NCBI GenBank assembly: GCA_963281155.1 | Contig: CAUJLY010000001.1 | Span: 4,588,001-4,652,000, forward strand | Length of the DNA: 64,000 bases | Source: Rhabditophanes sp. KR3021 | Lineage: Eukaryota > Nematoda > Chromadorea > Rhabditida > Alloionematidae | Direction: 5' to 3' | Shown here: piece by piece, positions 13,001-23,480 of the stretch | Numbering within the stretch: position 1 is the stretch's first letter | How the letters are laid out: each line of letters starts with the position of its first letter | Translations under genes and position numbers: made by a program | The notes under the pieces: model-generated | The model's database searches: none | What the model saw: only the letters and a program-made list of their open reading frames with translations | What the model was told of the DNA's origin: nothing

Positions 13001-13172
13001 CCACCTTCTATTTCCATCATTTGCACTTCATCTCCAACATCGGTATCATCCATATCATTGGCTTCTTCGTCGTCACCTTCACTTTCTGTGAGATATGCTT
13101 CAGAATCATCACTAAGATCGTCGTCACTCTAAAAAGACATATAAAATATTTAAAGACATTTATACTTACCAT
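4023..13172 (-). CDS. PSME4: proteasome activator PA200 / PSME4 (Blm10 family)
   Basis: HEAT-repeat cap that binds the ends of the 20S proteasome, mainly nuclear in animals. Exons: 13172-13170 (ATG only), 13128-13002, 12882-11453, 10722-10292, 10239-9090, 9044-7937, 6668-6222, 4984-4023; 1885 residues, close to the animal norm of about 1840. Recognisable blocks are the start of the first HEAT array (LPYYDEMITEADEHF), FIDWTDKFEFLFTRLM and LETVTEPHRLHQSL, and near the end TVKKAFLEFKRTHFDNW and LLVINDLLVSPTYYV. The tail YYV keeps the hydrophobic-Tyr-X signature that docks activators into 20S alpha-ring pockets. A very acidic leader of about 45 residues comes from exon 2. Three of its introns (4985-6221, 6669-7936, 10723-11452) carry decayed antisense coding sequence, annotated separately. 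Confidence 0.95.
4985..6221 (+). pseudogene. decayed coding relic filling a PSME4 intron, antisense to host
   Basis: This 1237-bp intron holds interrupted plus-strand reading frames. One begins near 5167 with a basic leader (MSKKVDTSYKEKPKKRRNLD), is followed by a GTAAGT donor near 5282, and later frames include a K-E-Y-K-L-A-V-E-G-H-I-D-I-L-K stretch near 5395-5440 and E-R-W-C-D-G-C near 5595. Stops and frame changes show it is dead. The protein is not recognised. It differs from neighbouring introns of 40-60 bp and matches the pattern of the other long introns in orientation. Confidence 0.5.
6669..7936 (+). pseudogene. second decayed antisense relic in PSME4
   Basis: A 1268-bp intron with broken plus-strand frames. 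A basic leader near 6985-7130 (IRKRKADGSTRKRKTGDN and onward to SRSKALGAK) ends at a GTATTT donor with a TTATTTCAG acceptor near 7167-7170. Further frames follow, including V-D-L-I-S-S-D-E-E-E-K at about 7200 and a 64-codon open frame 7670-7864 ending DILDGNNVLI. The protein is not recognised and is interrupted by stops. The right end reaches the host donor (GTAAGTG on the minus strand at 7936). Confidence 0.5.
10723..11452 (+). pseudogene. intron-filling family S copy A (antisense in PSME4)
   Basis: A 730-bp intron containing a copy of the dispersed element also found at 17857, 28218 and 30134. Shared parts, in order: a block with ATTTCTTTTTAAAAGAATAT near 10788; a CTTTCTTTTAG acceptor at about 10900-10910 just before TTGTCCGTTCACTC; an ATG near 10939; coding sequence with G-A-T-G-K-E-A and V-G-K-K-I; a short internal intron ending ATTGTTTTAG; then a frame reading F-Q-R-N-D-D-L-D-L-T-E. 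A frameshift after about 18 codons and loss of the C-terminal part show it is dead. The right end (TTTGATTCCCACTTTTAAT) lies about 25 bp from the host 5' splice site. Confidence 0.75.
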
Positions 13173-14371
13173 TTTTTATTAATCAAATATAATAATCAGT
13201 ACTTGCAGGTCTAAATAGTCTTAACCTGCGCCAAAAAGAATGACAATGTCTGGCAGATGGAGCGTTGAGAGTTATATTAAAACGTTTTACCAAGGCAAAC
13301 AGTAGGTTTGTACGAACAACTACCAATAACGAAAAAGTGACTCAAGCCTGGCAAGAATAATTAAAGTATTATTCTTAAAATGTATTAAATAGATTAAATA
13401 TTAAAGTTGTTAATTAATGAAAAGAGGCTTAATAATAGTTCAAATACTCGTAAACTCGTGGTTAACCAAAAAACATAATAAGATACTTCGATATTGTTTA
13501 CATAAAAAGGTCAAATATAAAATAATACTAGAAATATTATTTTATTGTAACAGCAGCATGTCTGGAACATTTTACTATCCAAAACGTTAAATATATTCTA
13601 TTAATAAGGTTTTATACGCCGTACATTAAGATAACAAATTATTATTAAATATGAATAACCAAATTAAGATACTAAAAATTATTTTTAATCACAAAATGGC
13701 AAGTTAGGTAGACTTATTAATGAATAAGTTCTTTTAATCTTACAGCAGCAACTTAAATATACTCGCAATCAAATATACTTATTTAGACCTTTTTGATTAG
13801 AAAATAAAGTATCCAAATGTTCTATTAGAGATATGTAGAGCTGTCTATATATTTGTGTACGTATGTATAATACACTTTCATTAAATTTATAACATAAACG
13901 AAAGTTACGTATAAATGGTGTTTGAAGTAATAGTTGCTTGTTTTGTGAAAATTATTTAAAAAAATGCAAAGACACTTTCCATTTTTTAGACTTTAGTGTG
14001 TATCGGAGACATGTACTATGTGCGATTAAATGTTTGTATGCAATGGTGCGTTTTTGGTTTGATAAAAATATATTGAAGGATCAATTAGAAAATGGTATTA
14101 CAATGCATGTTTTTAGATGGATTAAATTTAGACTAGATGACGGACAAATTATCGAATGAATGTATAAATGTTTTTTGCGGCTTTAGCTTGTGTTTGCATA
14201 AAAAAGCAAATATAACTTTTTGATAAACAGCTCTGAAGAATAATAATAAACGCCAAGCAGCATCAATTCAAGACGACAGATGTTGAACTGTATTATAAAA
14301 AAGATGATGCAATCATCATACTATTAATACATTATTCATTTACCACTTTTTGTTTTGATGGATGCAACAAA
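13173..14371. other. intergenic, PSME4 promoter side and cyclase 3' side
   Basis: About 1.2 kb of AT-rich sequence between the PSME4 start codon and the guanylate cyclase stop. It should contain the PSME4 promoter and the cyclase 3' UTR. A 73-codon open frame at 13938-14159 shows no recognisable motif or splice context and is not called a gene. Confidence 0.6.
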
Positions 14372-17300
14372 TTAAACGCTGTCTAGTATCGAGTCTCCCG
14401 TATACAACCACCATGTATTTAAGACCCCTTTGCCTTTAACAATTACTTCACCTCTGGGCTCAGTGACATATCCTCCAATTTCCGTTAAATAATGGTTTGT
14501 TTCAGAAGAAATGTGAATACGGCCAGCTTAAAAGTTTATCTTAATAAAAAATGTCGTTAGAAAAGTCCACTCACGTTTGCTGTTACTTTCCATACGGCTG
14601 GCAATGTTGACCGAATCGCCAAATAAGCAATAACGAGGCATCTGTAGGCCTACACAGCCTGCAATCACACTTCCTCTAAATTATTATAAGTATTAATAAC
14701 ATATTTGTTAATAAATTTACGTATGTATCCCGATTCTTATATTTATTTTCTCGTCTCTTAAATGCGGGACACGGAAAGTACCTAAAATATTCCAATAACA
14801 TAAATTTTTTATAATTACTTATCTACACAAATTGTTTGTTGATATTTTAACAATAAAATGCTTTGTTCGCAAAAATTAATATATGTCTAGCCTAACGCAT
14901 ATCGTGACACTATTTCCAAGAAAGATTATTATTCAAAGAATTCTAGTTCAAAATGTATTTCTTTGAAAGAAACATGGAAATGTATGTTATTATTGTGGGC
15001 ATTCTGGACATAATCAAATTTGTCTTTAATTCCAATCTGGTCATGTCAAATCTAATTAATCTAATATTAGCCTCACATGCAATTATTCACATTATTTCAT
15101 CCATCCATTTAGCTTATGGTAACTACTTTGGTATAATTTTAATAATTCCATGATACTACCAATATTTAGAACATTCCAAAATCAATGTATATAACAAGAA
15201 ACTTGTATATGCACCAAACTTAATTTCTCGATCAACCGTATTTGGTGATGAAAGAATTACATTATCAATAACATGCAGCAGTAATTATATAAATTCGTCA
15301 TCCCAAGAATCTATTGATAACTGGGATGGTCCAGTTAATCTAGGCGTCTTAATCGACGACAAAGGGCTAATTAATAATGAGGCTGTATGTGTCTAGTGCA
15401 TTTTAACAAATTTAAGCCGATACAAAGAAAAATTATCAGCAACACTTATTTATCATTTTAGTAAAGATAAAACAACCTTCAAACAACTCAAAAGGCATTA
15501 AAAAAGTCTCGATTGCGAAGATTTTAAATTATTAATAGATGCTTGTAAGAAAGCTCGAGTAACTAATCATATGAAGTATGCTAAAGCATTATCATTTCTG
15601 ATTAATACATCACAAGAAGAATGCAAATGCATTATTAATTTGACGTGCTGTATTTTGGTCCTTCGAACTTTTTTAAATTATTTGGTTAGTTAACAAAGTC
15701 CGTAATCACATAAATCATTAAGACACGAATATGAAAATCTAGTCCTTCTTGAAATGTAGCTACAATTATTTATTTAAAATAATATTAAATCAAATTGCTT
15801 AGAACCGAGTAAATTGAATAACAATTATGTAGATATTGATGAATGTCAAAACGCTATGTCAGGTGAATCTTTCGGATATTTGGATGTGCTGACAAAGAAA
15901 CAAAAGAAGTTGTTGGCCGAAACTGTTATAAAGAACTTAATTGCTAATGGTGTTTGGTACGCCTATGTCTTTGAAAAGCAAGACACTGGTACTGAAGCTG
16001 TTTTTTTCAAATATCATTCGTCGTAAATGATAAGATACATTGTAATATTGAATTTAGAATGGCAGAGTCAGCATCTGATTAATACAAAAATATGACTGAA
16101 GTTGAAAGATATCAAAAGGGGAAAGCTTTGCCCGAGTCGGGCAATGTTGTCGGTGTTCAAATGTATTTGGTTAATATCTACCTCAACACTTTTGCTAATA
16201 GGAAGATGAATCAACTGAAACATAGAAAAAGAGATAAAGAATTAATCGAAGACGCCACAAAAGATGATTTAGAAAAGTGGGCTAAGAGAAAAACAAAACC
16301 ATTTTGTCTCTTGACGATCAAGAAACAGATTTGGACGATTCATTGGATCCCGAACTTGAACGTGCTTTTCAACGCCAAGAATCAAAAAACATTAATGCAA
16401 CATCATATTATCACTCGAATAAGGACAGTATTTTGGCTAATAATGAAGAAAAAAGAGAATTGGTCAAACTGCAAAAGACAAGAATGTTGAAGATTTAAAT
16501 AATGAGAAGAAAGAACTGGAAACATTTTCTATTAAAAAGGAGAAAAAAAGAACTACTATGTCAATAATAAAGAACAAATAGAAGCCGAAACTTCTGCTAG
16601 AGGAAAGAAATTGACAGCAGACGGACAGGCAGCTGATAAATTATGGTCAAAAGACTGGAATGCCGATCATCTAGCTGGTATGAGAAACAGGGAATGTAAA
16701 GATGCCAGTAAATACAAAAACCAAAGTTGTCTAACGTGAAATTGAAGCTAGACATGATGAAAAGTTAAAGGACAAAAAGGCCAAATCTAACCATAAATAA
16801 TCTTTTCCTATTTATATGCCTTTTAATTAATAAATTTACTTAAACTTCTCAAAAATCCAAAACTCATTTCAGCTATTTGTTTGACGTGATTAAAACTTTT
16901 GTTATCATTTCCAATTATTCCTCCACACACAAGATATCCATCACCAATCTAGAATAAATTAAGCATGGTCGAAATAGATAAAATACTTACGGTTTCTACT
17001 TTGTAGACTTCGTGTTCATCGATAATTGTATCAAATGTAACATATAATTCATTCAACAAATTGACAACTTGCAACGGTGTGCATTTTGACGCCAACGTAG
17101 TAAAGGACACAACATCCGAGAAGAATATCGTTACTGCGTCAAACGTTTCAGGAGGAATGGACTGTCCCAATTTAAGTTTATCAGCAACCTGTTGAGGAAG
17201 CATGCGATAAAGAAGGATGTCTGCTTTTTTCTTTTCTTCGATTAATTCTTTCATTCTTTCCTCCACTTCTTGTTCCAAATTTGATGCATACTGTTTAATA

Positions 17301-20300
17301 TATATGTTAGTGTATCTTCATTTTTTGGCAAAAATGCATTCATAAATGTACATTTGTTCATTAGGCGAATGTACATCTGTGTATGTATACATTTGCTCAT
17401 TTTTAAAATTAATTACCTGTTCCATTTGTCCAAACATGTGATCCATTAAATTATCTCCTTTTGATGAGTGTATGCTAAAGTTTAAAAAATAGAAAAATGA
17501 GTAGATATATTTTACCTCCTCAATAGACTTTTTATGACTGATGTTTTAGGTCTAGAAGATGGTTCTTCAGCCCAACAGTCGCGTATTAAATGCAATACAG
17601 ATGAATTGATATTTAGCTTCAAATCAGGAATAAGCTTTGGCCTGAATGGGTTTAATCCACCCTTCTTAACCTTGTAAATAATATCGTCTTCATTTTCTTC
17701 TATATCGTCCAAATTCCAAGCTGTCTTTTGATTAATCAACTCGCTCATGATAATAGCAAACGAATATATATCAGCTGTTGGTGTTCCAATCAAATTTTCT
17801 CTCAGGCATTCTGGACTGGCCCATAATTGGGAATGATTTGTTTTTGACTCAAGAACCTGAAATTAATATTGTAATGTACATTTGAGTGTAGATTTAGAGA
17901 GACTATATATCATAGGTTTCTTTTAAAAGGCATTTTTTGAACTTTTAATATTATTCATTTTCAAATTTGGTGTCGTTAGTAATTTATTTATATTGCTATT
18001 TAACTTAGAATATCTCTAATTATTGCCTCTTTATTTTAGTTGTCAATTCACTCAAATTGGATAAACTATGGAGAAAAGCGGTGTCAATGGCGAGGTAAAG
18101 AACAGTTTTAGGAGAAACAATGATGGGATGAGGCAGCTGGAAAAGAATCACAAATTGTTGAGAAAGAGCTGCTCTCTGTAGGAAGAAAAGCTGCGTCAGC
18201 TAAATGTAAATTAAACAGTTTAAATAATGAAAAATTGTTTAAGTTACAGGCCAGACACCACAACCAAGTCTTTCTTTTGGATTGTTTTAAAAAATTGATG
18301 ACACGGGTTTGACTGAAAAAGAGAAGTGACTTAGAAGAAGCCGACCAAAGATGGAAGCTAATATGGACAAAATCGAAGAAGAATTCACGATGACGGTTGA
18401 TTTCGCCAAGGCACTTGTAAAGTAAGTGTCTGGAATAGTTGATTGCTTGCATCTGTTCCAATCATGTTTATTGTGAAATGGAATTAGACGAAGACACAAG
18501 TTTGGGGTATTTTGAAGCAATGTTGAAATGTTTAATGATGCTGGCTTGAACAGAGTAACATATCTACATTATTCTATAAATTTACTCGTAAACACATTAT
18601 TTTTAGTGACAGAAATTTGATGCAAATCATATTATTGGAGCGTCATACTAAAGGAAATAAACGTCCAGAAGAAATACTTGGTAAATACTTTCAAAAGTAC
18701 AATCGTGTTCTTGAGAACGATCATTTTTTCGACAGAAAAGAAAGTACAATGGACGGCATTAAGAACCATCTGGTCAAAACACACCATATCAACCTTCCAG
18801 TGCCTACTAAAAAATTAGCAGAAGATCGGGAGTTTACCTTAGTCGAAAAATTTAAGCACCATATGACCAACCGTGATCACGGGAAATTCTCCATGTCAAA
18901 CGTCTACTTGCTCAATAGTGTCAACGCATGGACAATCGCTGACATCTTGGTTAAAATGATGTTTGTACTTAAATTCGCCTTCAATGAGTAACTTTAATAT
19001 GTATTTTGATTTCCCCGTTTAATTTAAATAAATATATGATTGATTCTTTTGGAAACCTGTAAAAATTTGGGACCATATCCTGATAACTTCAAGCTCCATC
19101 GATCGTCAATGAGACAAACTTTGGACGTTAAATTGCCGTGAAATCCAAGTTGTGGTGATGCATGAATAAAATCTAAAGCCTGTACAATATCTTTTATCAG
19201 ACAATAAATAAAAAAATCGTCCATTTGAGTAGATTGTTGTTCGATGACGTCATAAAGACTTCCTCTCGAGCAAAATCTCCAAACAACGACATATTGTGCA
19301 GAATCTATACTCATGCCCAGTAATTTACAAAGATTGTCATTATCTAATGCCCGTAGGTAACGCATTTCTTTACACTCGGCGTTGCCAAACTTGAGACGAA
19401 TATTACTTCGCCTACCAACAACAAATTCATTGTTATATTGATAAAATCCGTGATGGTCTGAAATGTGTTTTAATCTGAATTATTTTCCTTGTAATAAAGG
19501 CTTATCACATCTAAAATATATTTTATTGAACGTCAGTTATTACCTGTATCAACCTTGGATTCCATGGTCATTCGAGTTGAGGTAGAGCTAACGCCACTTT
19601 GGAAACTGCGTGAACTTTTGGAAAGATCATTCTTTTCATTCGGTTTCTCTAATTCAATAAATTTTATTTGCCAGAGTAAATTTTGTCGTATTTTTTCATT
19701 CTTTTTTTGACGGATGACATAAATAATTATGACTATAATAGTTATTAAAATAAGGACTCCCACCACTATAACTATAATTATCCATGCCATATTCTCCTGA
19801 AAGAATGGTTTTGGGCATCCTGTTCCATCATATCCACACAAGGGCACAGCCAAAGGACGTACCTTTCCCCATACTTGAAAAATTATTTTGTCATCATTAA
19901 TAATTGGAGTATATGACCATGTGGTGTTAGAAGTTGTAACGGAGCCAATTGTCATTGAATTGAAGCTATTATCCAAGGTATAGATTGAAAACGATGGCAT
20001 TCTCATTCCATCTTGTGTAATATAGAAGTCTCCAGAGTATCCTTTAGTTAAGGGAAGAAATAATGTGAAAAAATAAATAACGTTTTGTAATAATGTGAAA
20101 AATCTTCGTTGCTACTAGATTTTAAATATCTATTTTATTCAAAAATGGACTTACCTAGAAAGTTTCCGAATGTTGACTTAATGAAATTTGAACCATCTCG
20201 AGTGGCATTTACAACTCCTTTCTTCAAAGAATTCATGATTCCTTTAAAATAGATTTGGACAGCATCACCTACACACCAAAAGTTAGTTAAATCAAAAATT

Positions 20301-21578
20301 ACTAACCTAGAAAAGCTGCTGTTTCACTAATTGTTACATTAGTACAGTTATTGCAATTAAAAGGCGGGGAAGCTAAAGCTGCTTTTGAATCTTTTAAAAA
20401 TTGGTCCATGGTGTCATTATATGGCTGAAAATCTATGACCAATGAGTATGCAAAACTTTGTTTTGCTAATGCATTTATGGCACTCGTTGCTCCCATTTCC
20501 CACATCAATTTAGGATCTCCATATCCTTTTTTCCATATTTCGAGGAAGATAAAGACATACTCCGCTGTATTCATTTCCAATTGAGTGGCAATGCTCATGA
20601 ATCGAACATGCGTATCAGTGTCGTCAAAACATGAGACTATTATTCTTGCCGATGTCTTCATTCTTAATAAGGCTGTTTTGATTCCATCATCAGTGTATGA
20701 GGAAATTCCTCGTTTATAGACCATCAAAATTTCATCATTCTGGTACACTGCGTTGTCCACATCTGAGCTAACAAAACTGCACGCAGGAGTTAAATCTTCT
20801 GGGTTCGCACTATAGAAAAAGGCAAACTCATACCTAAACAAAGAAGTATAAATGTGGATTAATTTTAGACAAACCATTCAAATTTTTTCAACACCGCCAT
20901 TAAACTCATTGCAATAGAACTGGTATCTGGAGAAACAATTGCTTGAGTACTAAATTAATACTACTTAATTAAAGATGATTCAAAATTACCTGTATTTTAT
21001 AATATTCACAATATCTGAAGATAAAACCTGTCCCCAGAATACCTAGTAATTTAATTTTTATCACTTATTTGTGGTGATATTACTTACTTGTGGGAAATTA
21101 TAATAACTAGTCAATGCTCCAATTTGAGCAGCAGCAAGGGAACATGCTGAAGATATTATATTTTTAGATTGATAGAATGTCTTACCTGGCCCAATTACAA
21201 CATCCACTTTGTCTTCAAATATCAATTTTGCTCCGTAACCACCAGCTGAAAATAGTAATACAAATAAACTTTATTTGACAATTTATTTACCGAGATATTC
21301 TTGGCATTGGTCAAAGTACCAGTAGTAAGAAACAGTTGTTGTATTAGGAATTACACCATCAGCTTTTACTTTTTTGACAGCTACTGTAATAGCTCCCGCG
21401 ACTTGATAAAACCCTATCTCCGGTTCAATACTTTTAACTCCAAGCGGAAATAAGAATCCTAGTCGAAATTCGGACTAATACAGATTTATTGGGGATACCA
21501 AATTTAACTTACTGGAACTGCTACCTGGCTAAGAGTTATCTTTAAATTTATAAGCAGTACAAATATGTAGAAATACAT
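14372..21578 (-). CDS. receptor-type guanylate cyclase (nematode GCY class)
   Basis: Single-pass receptor making cGMP from GTP; nematode relatives act in sensory neurons. Seventeen exons: 21578-21513, 21474-21291, 21245-21186, 21146-21088, 21042-20990, 20949-20875, 20833-20307, 20268-20155, 20041-19544, 19457-19057, 17856-17516, 17474-17417, 17290-16991, 16948-16840, 14781-14721, 14675-14575, 14526-14372; 1053 residues. Order: signal peptide ([18 protein letters not shown]), ANF-receptor ectodomain to ~440 (VDVVIGPACS), [11 protein letters not shown] ~466-490, kinase-homology domain ~555-800, a linking helix, cyclase domain ~835-1030. The cyclase keeps metal-binding Asp in FSDVVSF and IGDGY, Glu and Cys for guanine choice ([19 protein letters not shown]) and Arg in ASRMES, so it should be active. 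Two long introns carry antisense relics. Confidence 0.96.
14782..16839 (+). pseudogene. 2.06-kb cyclase intron with two antisense coding relics
   Basis: The longest intron in the window, with only plus-strand coding remnants. The first (about 14950-15390) starts with a hydrophobic frame and continues with [11 protein letters not shown] and [16 protein letters not shown], a pattern like the start of the LARGE/B4GAT1 (GT49) glycosyltransferase domain (ITLVTQ...HWxGPISLALYLSD). It breaks off after a GTATGTG donor-like site near 15385. The second (about 15814-16800) has frames [20 protein letters not shown], a Lys-rich [15 protein letters not shown] stretch and [16 protein letters not shown] with stops and frameshifts between; it is not recognised. 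Confidence 0.55.
17857..19056 (+). pseudogene. intron-filling family S copy B (antisense in cyclase gene)
   Basis: The most complete copy, in a 1200-bp intron. The shared block (GGTTTCTTTTAAAAGGCATT near 17918) is followed by TTATTTTAG and TTGTCAATTCACTC at about 18035-18055, an ATG near 18068, an internal intron, and frames [12 protein letters not shown] and [10 protein letters not shown]. The last 124-codon frame (18617-18991) is intact: [19 protein letters not shown], then [20 protein letters not shown] and I-A-D-I-L. Earlier parts carry stops and frameshifts, so the whole is probably dead, although the last exon remains open. The right end TTTTGATTTCCCCGTTTAAT lies within 35 bp of the host 5' splice site. 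Confidence 0.75.
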
Positions 21579-21816
21579 TTTTAAAAATGAATTTATTAAT
21601 TTATAAAGTTGTCAAAAGATTAGTTAATTTTTATTGGGTTTCAAGTATAGTATAGATTTTGTTAATTAAATGAAACCCTTTGTCTAATGGTAAACATATT
21701 TGTGAATTAATTTAATTTAAAAGGAAGCATTGCCATGAGATCACCTGATAATTGTGTGGCTTCTTTACACTTTTGTTGTTTCACTCAGCGAAAATTAGTT
21801 AGTTATATACAGCGTT

Positions 21817-22535
21817 TTATACAGTCGTCTCAATCGGATTATCATTTATCTTTGTTTTCAATAAATCTTTTAATAAAGCCGAAGCTTGATGTTTGTCCAA
21901 TGTTGCCTTTGTTTGACAGGCAGTAGTTGTTTGTGAAGGCAAAGCTATGTCATCGGATGTTTCAAGATCTTCAAATAGCTCGATGTCGTCAACATTGCCC
22001 AAGTTTTGCCATGTACGACGGCGATACGTTATGTTTGGAGATTCCGTGATTATTTGAATATTATGGCTTATTTTAAATTGATGCAATTCTTCAGCTAGCA
22101 TTTCGGCTCTATGGCTTGTTTCATCAACTGTTGCATATAGTTGAAGAGTTGATGCGGCGGATGAAGGTGTTTGATCACAAACTAACTTTGATTGATTCTA
22201 AAAAATAGTTTAATAATCATTTTACATGTAGAGTTAATTTTAGGGATACAACAATACATATAATGTATATGTTTACAAATTTTGGTACAAACCATTACAT
22301 GATTGTTGCTAATTTTCCTTTTAATCATCTCTCTTTCAATAAATCTGTGTCGACCTAAAAGTTTATCTATATCTTGAATGTCCAAAAAGTGAACGTCCCT
22401 TGACATCTTTTGGTTTCCTTTTGGCTTATCTGAGCAAGTATTAATGAGACAGTGGCAAAAAATAATAAAAAATAGAGCAAATAAAACTATTGCAAGGCCA
22501 ATAGAAAATACTAAGACGGCATCGATATCTTTCAT
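21817..22535 (-). CDS. single-pass membrane protein, unknown function
   Basis: Two exons (22535-22293 and 22197-21817) give 207 residues. One strong transmembrane segment lies at about residues 7-30 (VLVFSIGLAIVLFALFFIIF), followed by Cys-rich CHCLINTC at the membrane edge and a long polar tail. The short N-terminus before the helix and the basic residues after it favour an extracellular N-terminus and cytosolic C-terminus. The tail has no recognised domain; it includes RRRTWQNLGNVDDIELFEDL and many Thr and Gln. Its start lies on the upstream side of the cyclase gene on the same strand, about 240 bp from the cyclase start. No function can be assigned. Confidence 0.7.
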
Positions 22536-23480
22536 ATTAGTGATATATTGTCAAATAAATTCAAAATTAGAGGCCTAAAACTTTAGATAAATAAATGTGT
22601 TAAAAACAATCATTTTAATATTCTTTTATCCCAAAAATGACATTTCGCCCACCATCTACATTTAATTGTATCAAGAAAGCATAATTTATTTGTGTGTGAA
22701 AGTTCAGACAGACATTTATTTATTAATATGGAAAAAATATTTACATCAAATAAGTAGTTTAAGACTATGATTAAGAATTGTAAAAATGGTACAGAAAAAA
22801 GTAAATATTATTTGGGAGTAGTGGTAATTTAACACTCTTAAATTTTTAATATAAAATAGAAAGTTAAAAAGAAGGCTGAGCAAAGCTACTATTCACCTCA
22901 CCAACTTTTCTTTGTTCTTCAAAGCAACCTTGACACGATTGATCAGACAGTTCTACTGCATACATTTATTTTATCTACATAGTGTCGTTCATGCAAAAGT
23001 GTAATTTATATTGTATAGTAGTAAAGTGTATTATTAAAATGTCATAAAGTACAAAAATAACATGCGAACAGCTGTTTTAACACGTTTTAATCTGCCACCC
23101 TCATCAAGATTCTAAAAACAGCCTTTTGTTTTGTTGATTTTATTAAGAAATTGTAAGAAATACTTAACATATGCAACAAGATTACATTACTTGGATACGT
23201 ACAACGCATGATGCAAGGTCGAAATGTTCTTCTATTTTATTCAAAATAATACTGATATTTATTCAGAAATAATAATTTCATATATCAAAATAGACATTCC
23301 TAATATAGTCATACTTATCATACTCAGCATAGACACACTTAACATATATATAATATTCAAAATTTTGCTAAGCAAACAAAAACAACATTGTAATAATATG
23401 TTGATATGAGGAACTAAAATTCAAATTTGTGCTCTCGTAATTATATAGAAAGAGCAAATGCTCATTTGACATTGATTCGA
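22536..23480. other. divergent intergenic region
   Basis: About 0.9 kb between the small membrane protein (-) and the DCST-like gene (+), so it should hold both promoters. It is AT-rich, without recognised RNA genes. The frame from 23224 is not conserved and looks fortuitous. Confidence 0.6.

Noticed and set aside
13938..14159. 73-codon plus-strand ORF between PSME4 and the cyclase gene
   Set aside because: No recognisable motif, no splice partners, and composition like the surrounding AT-rich spacer.
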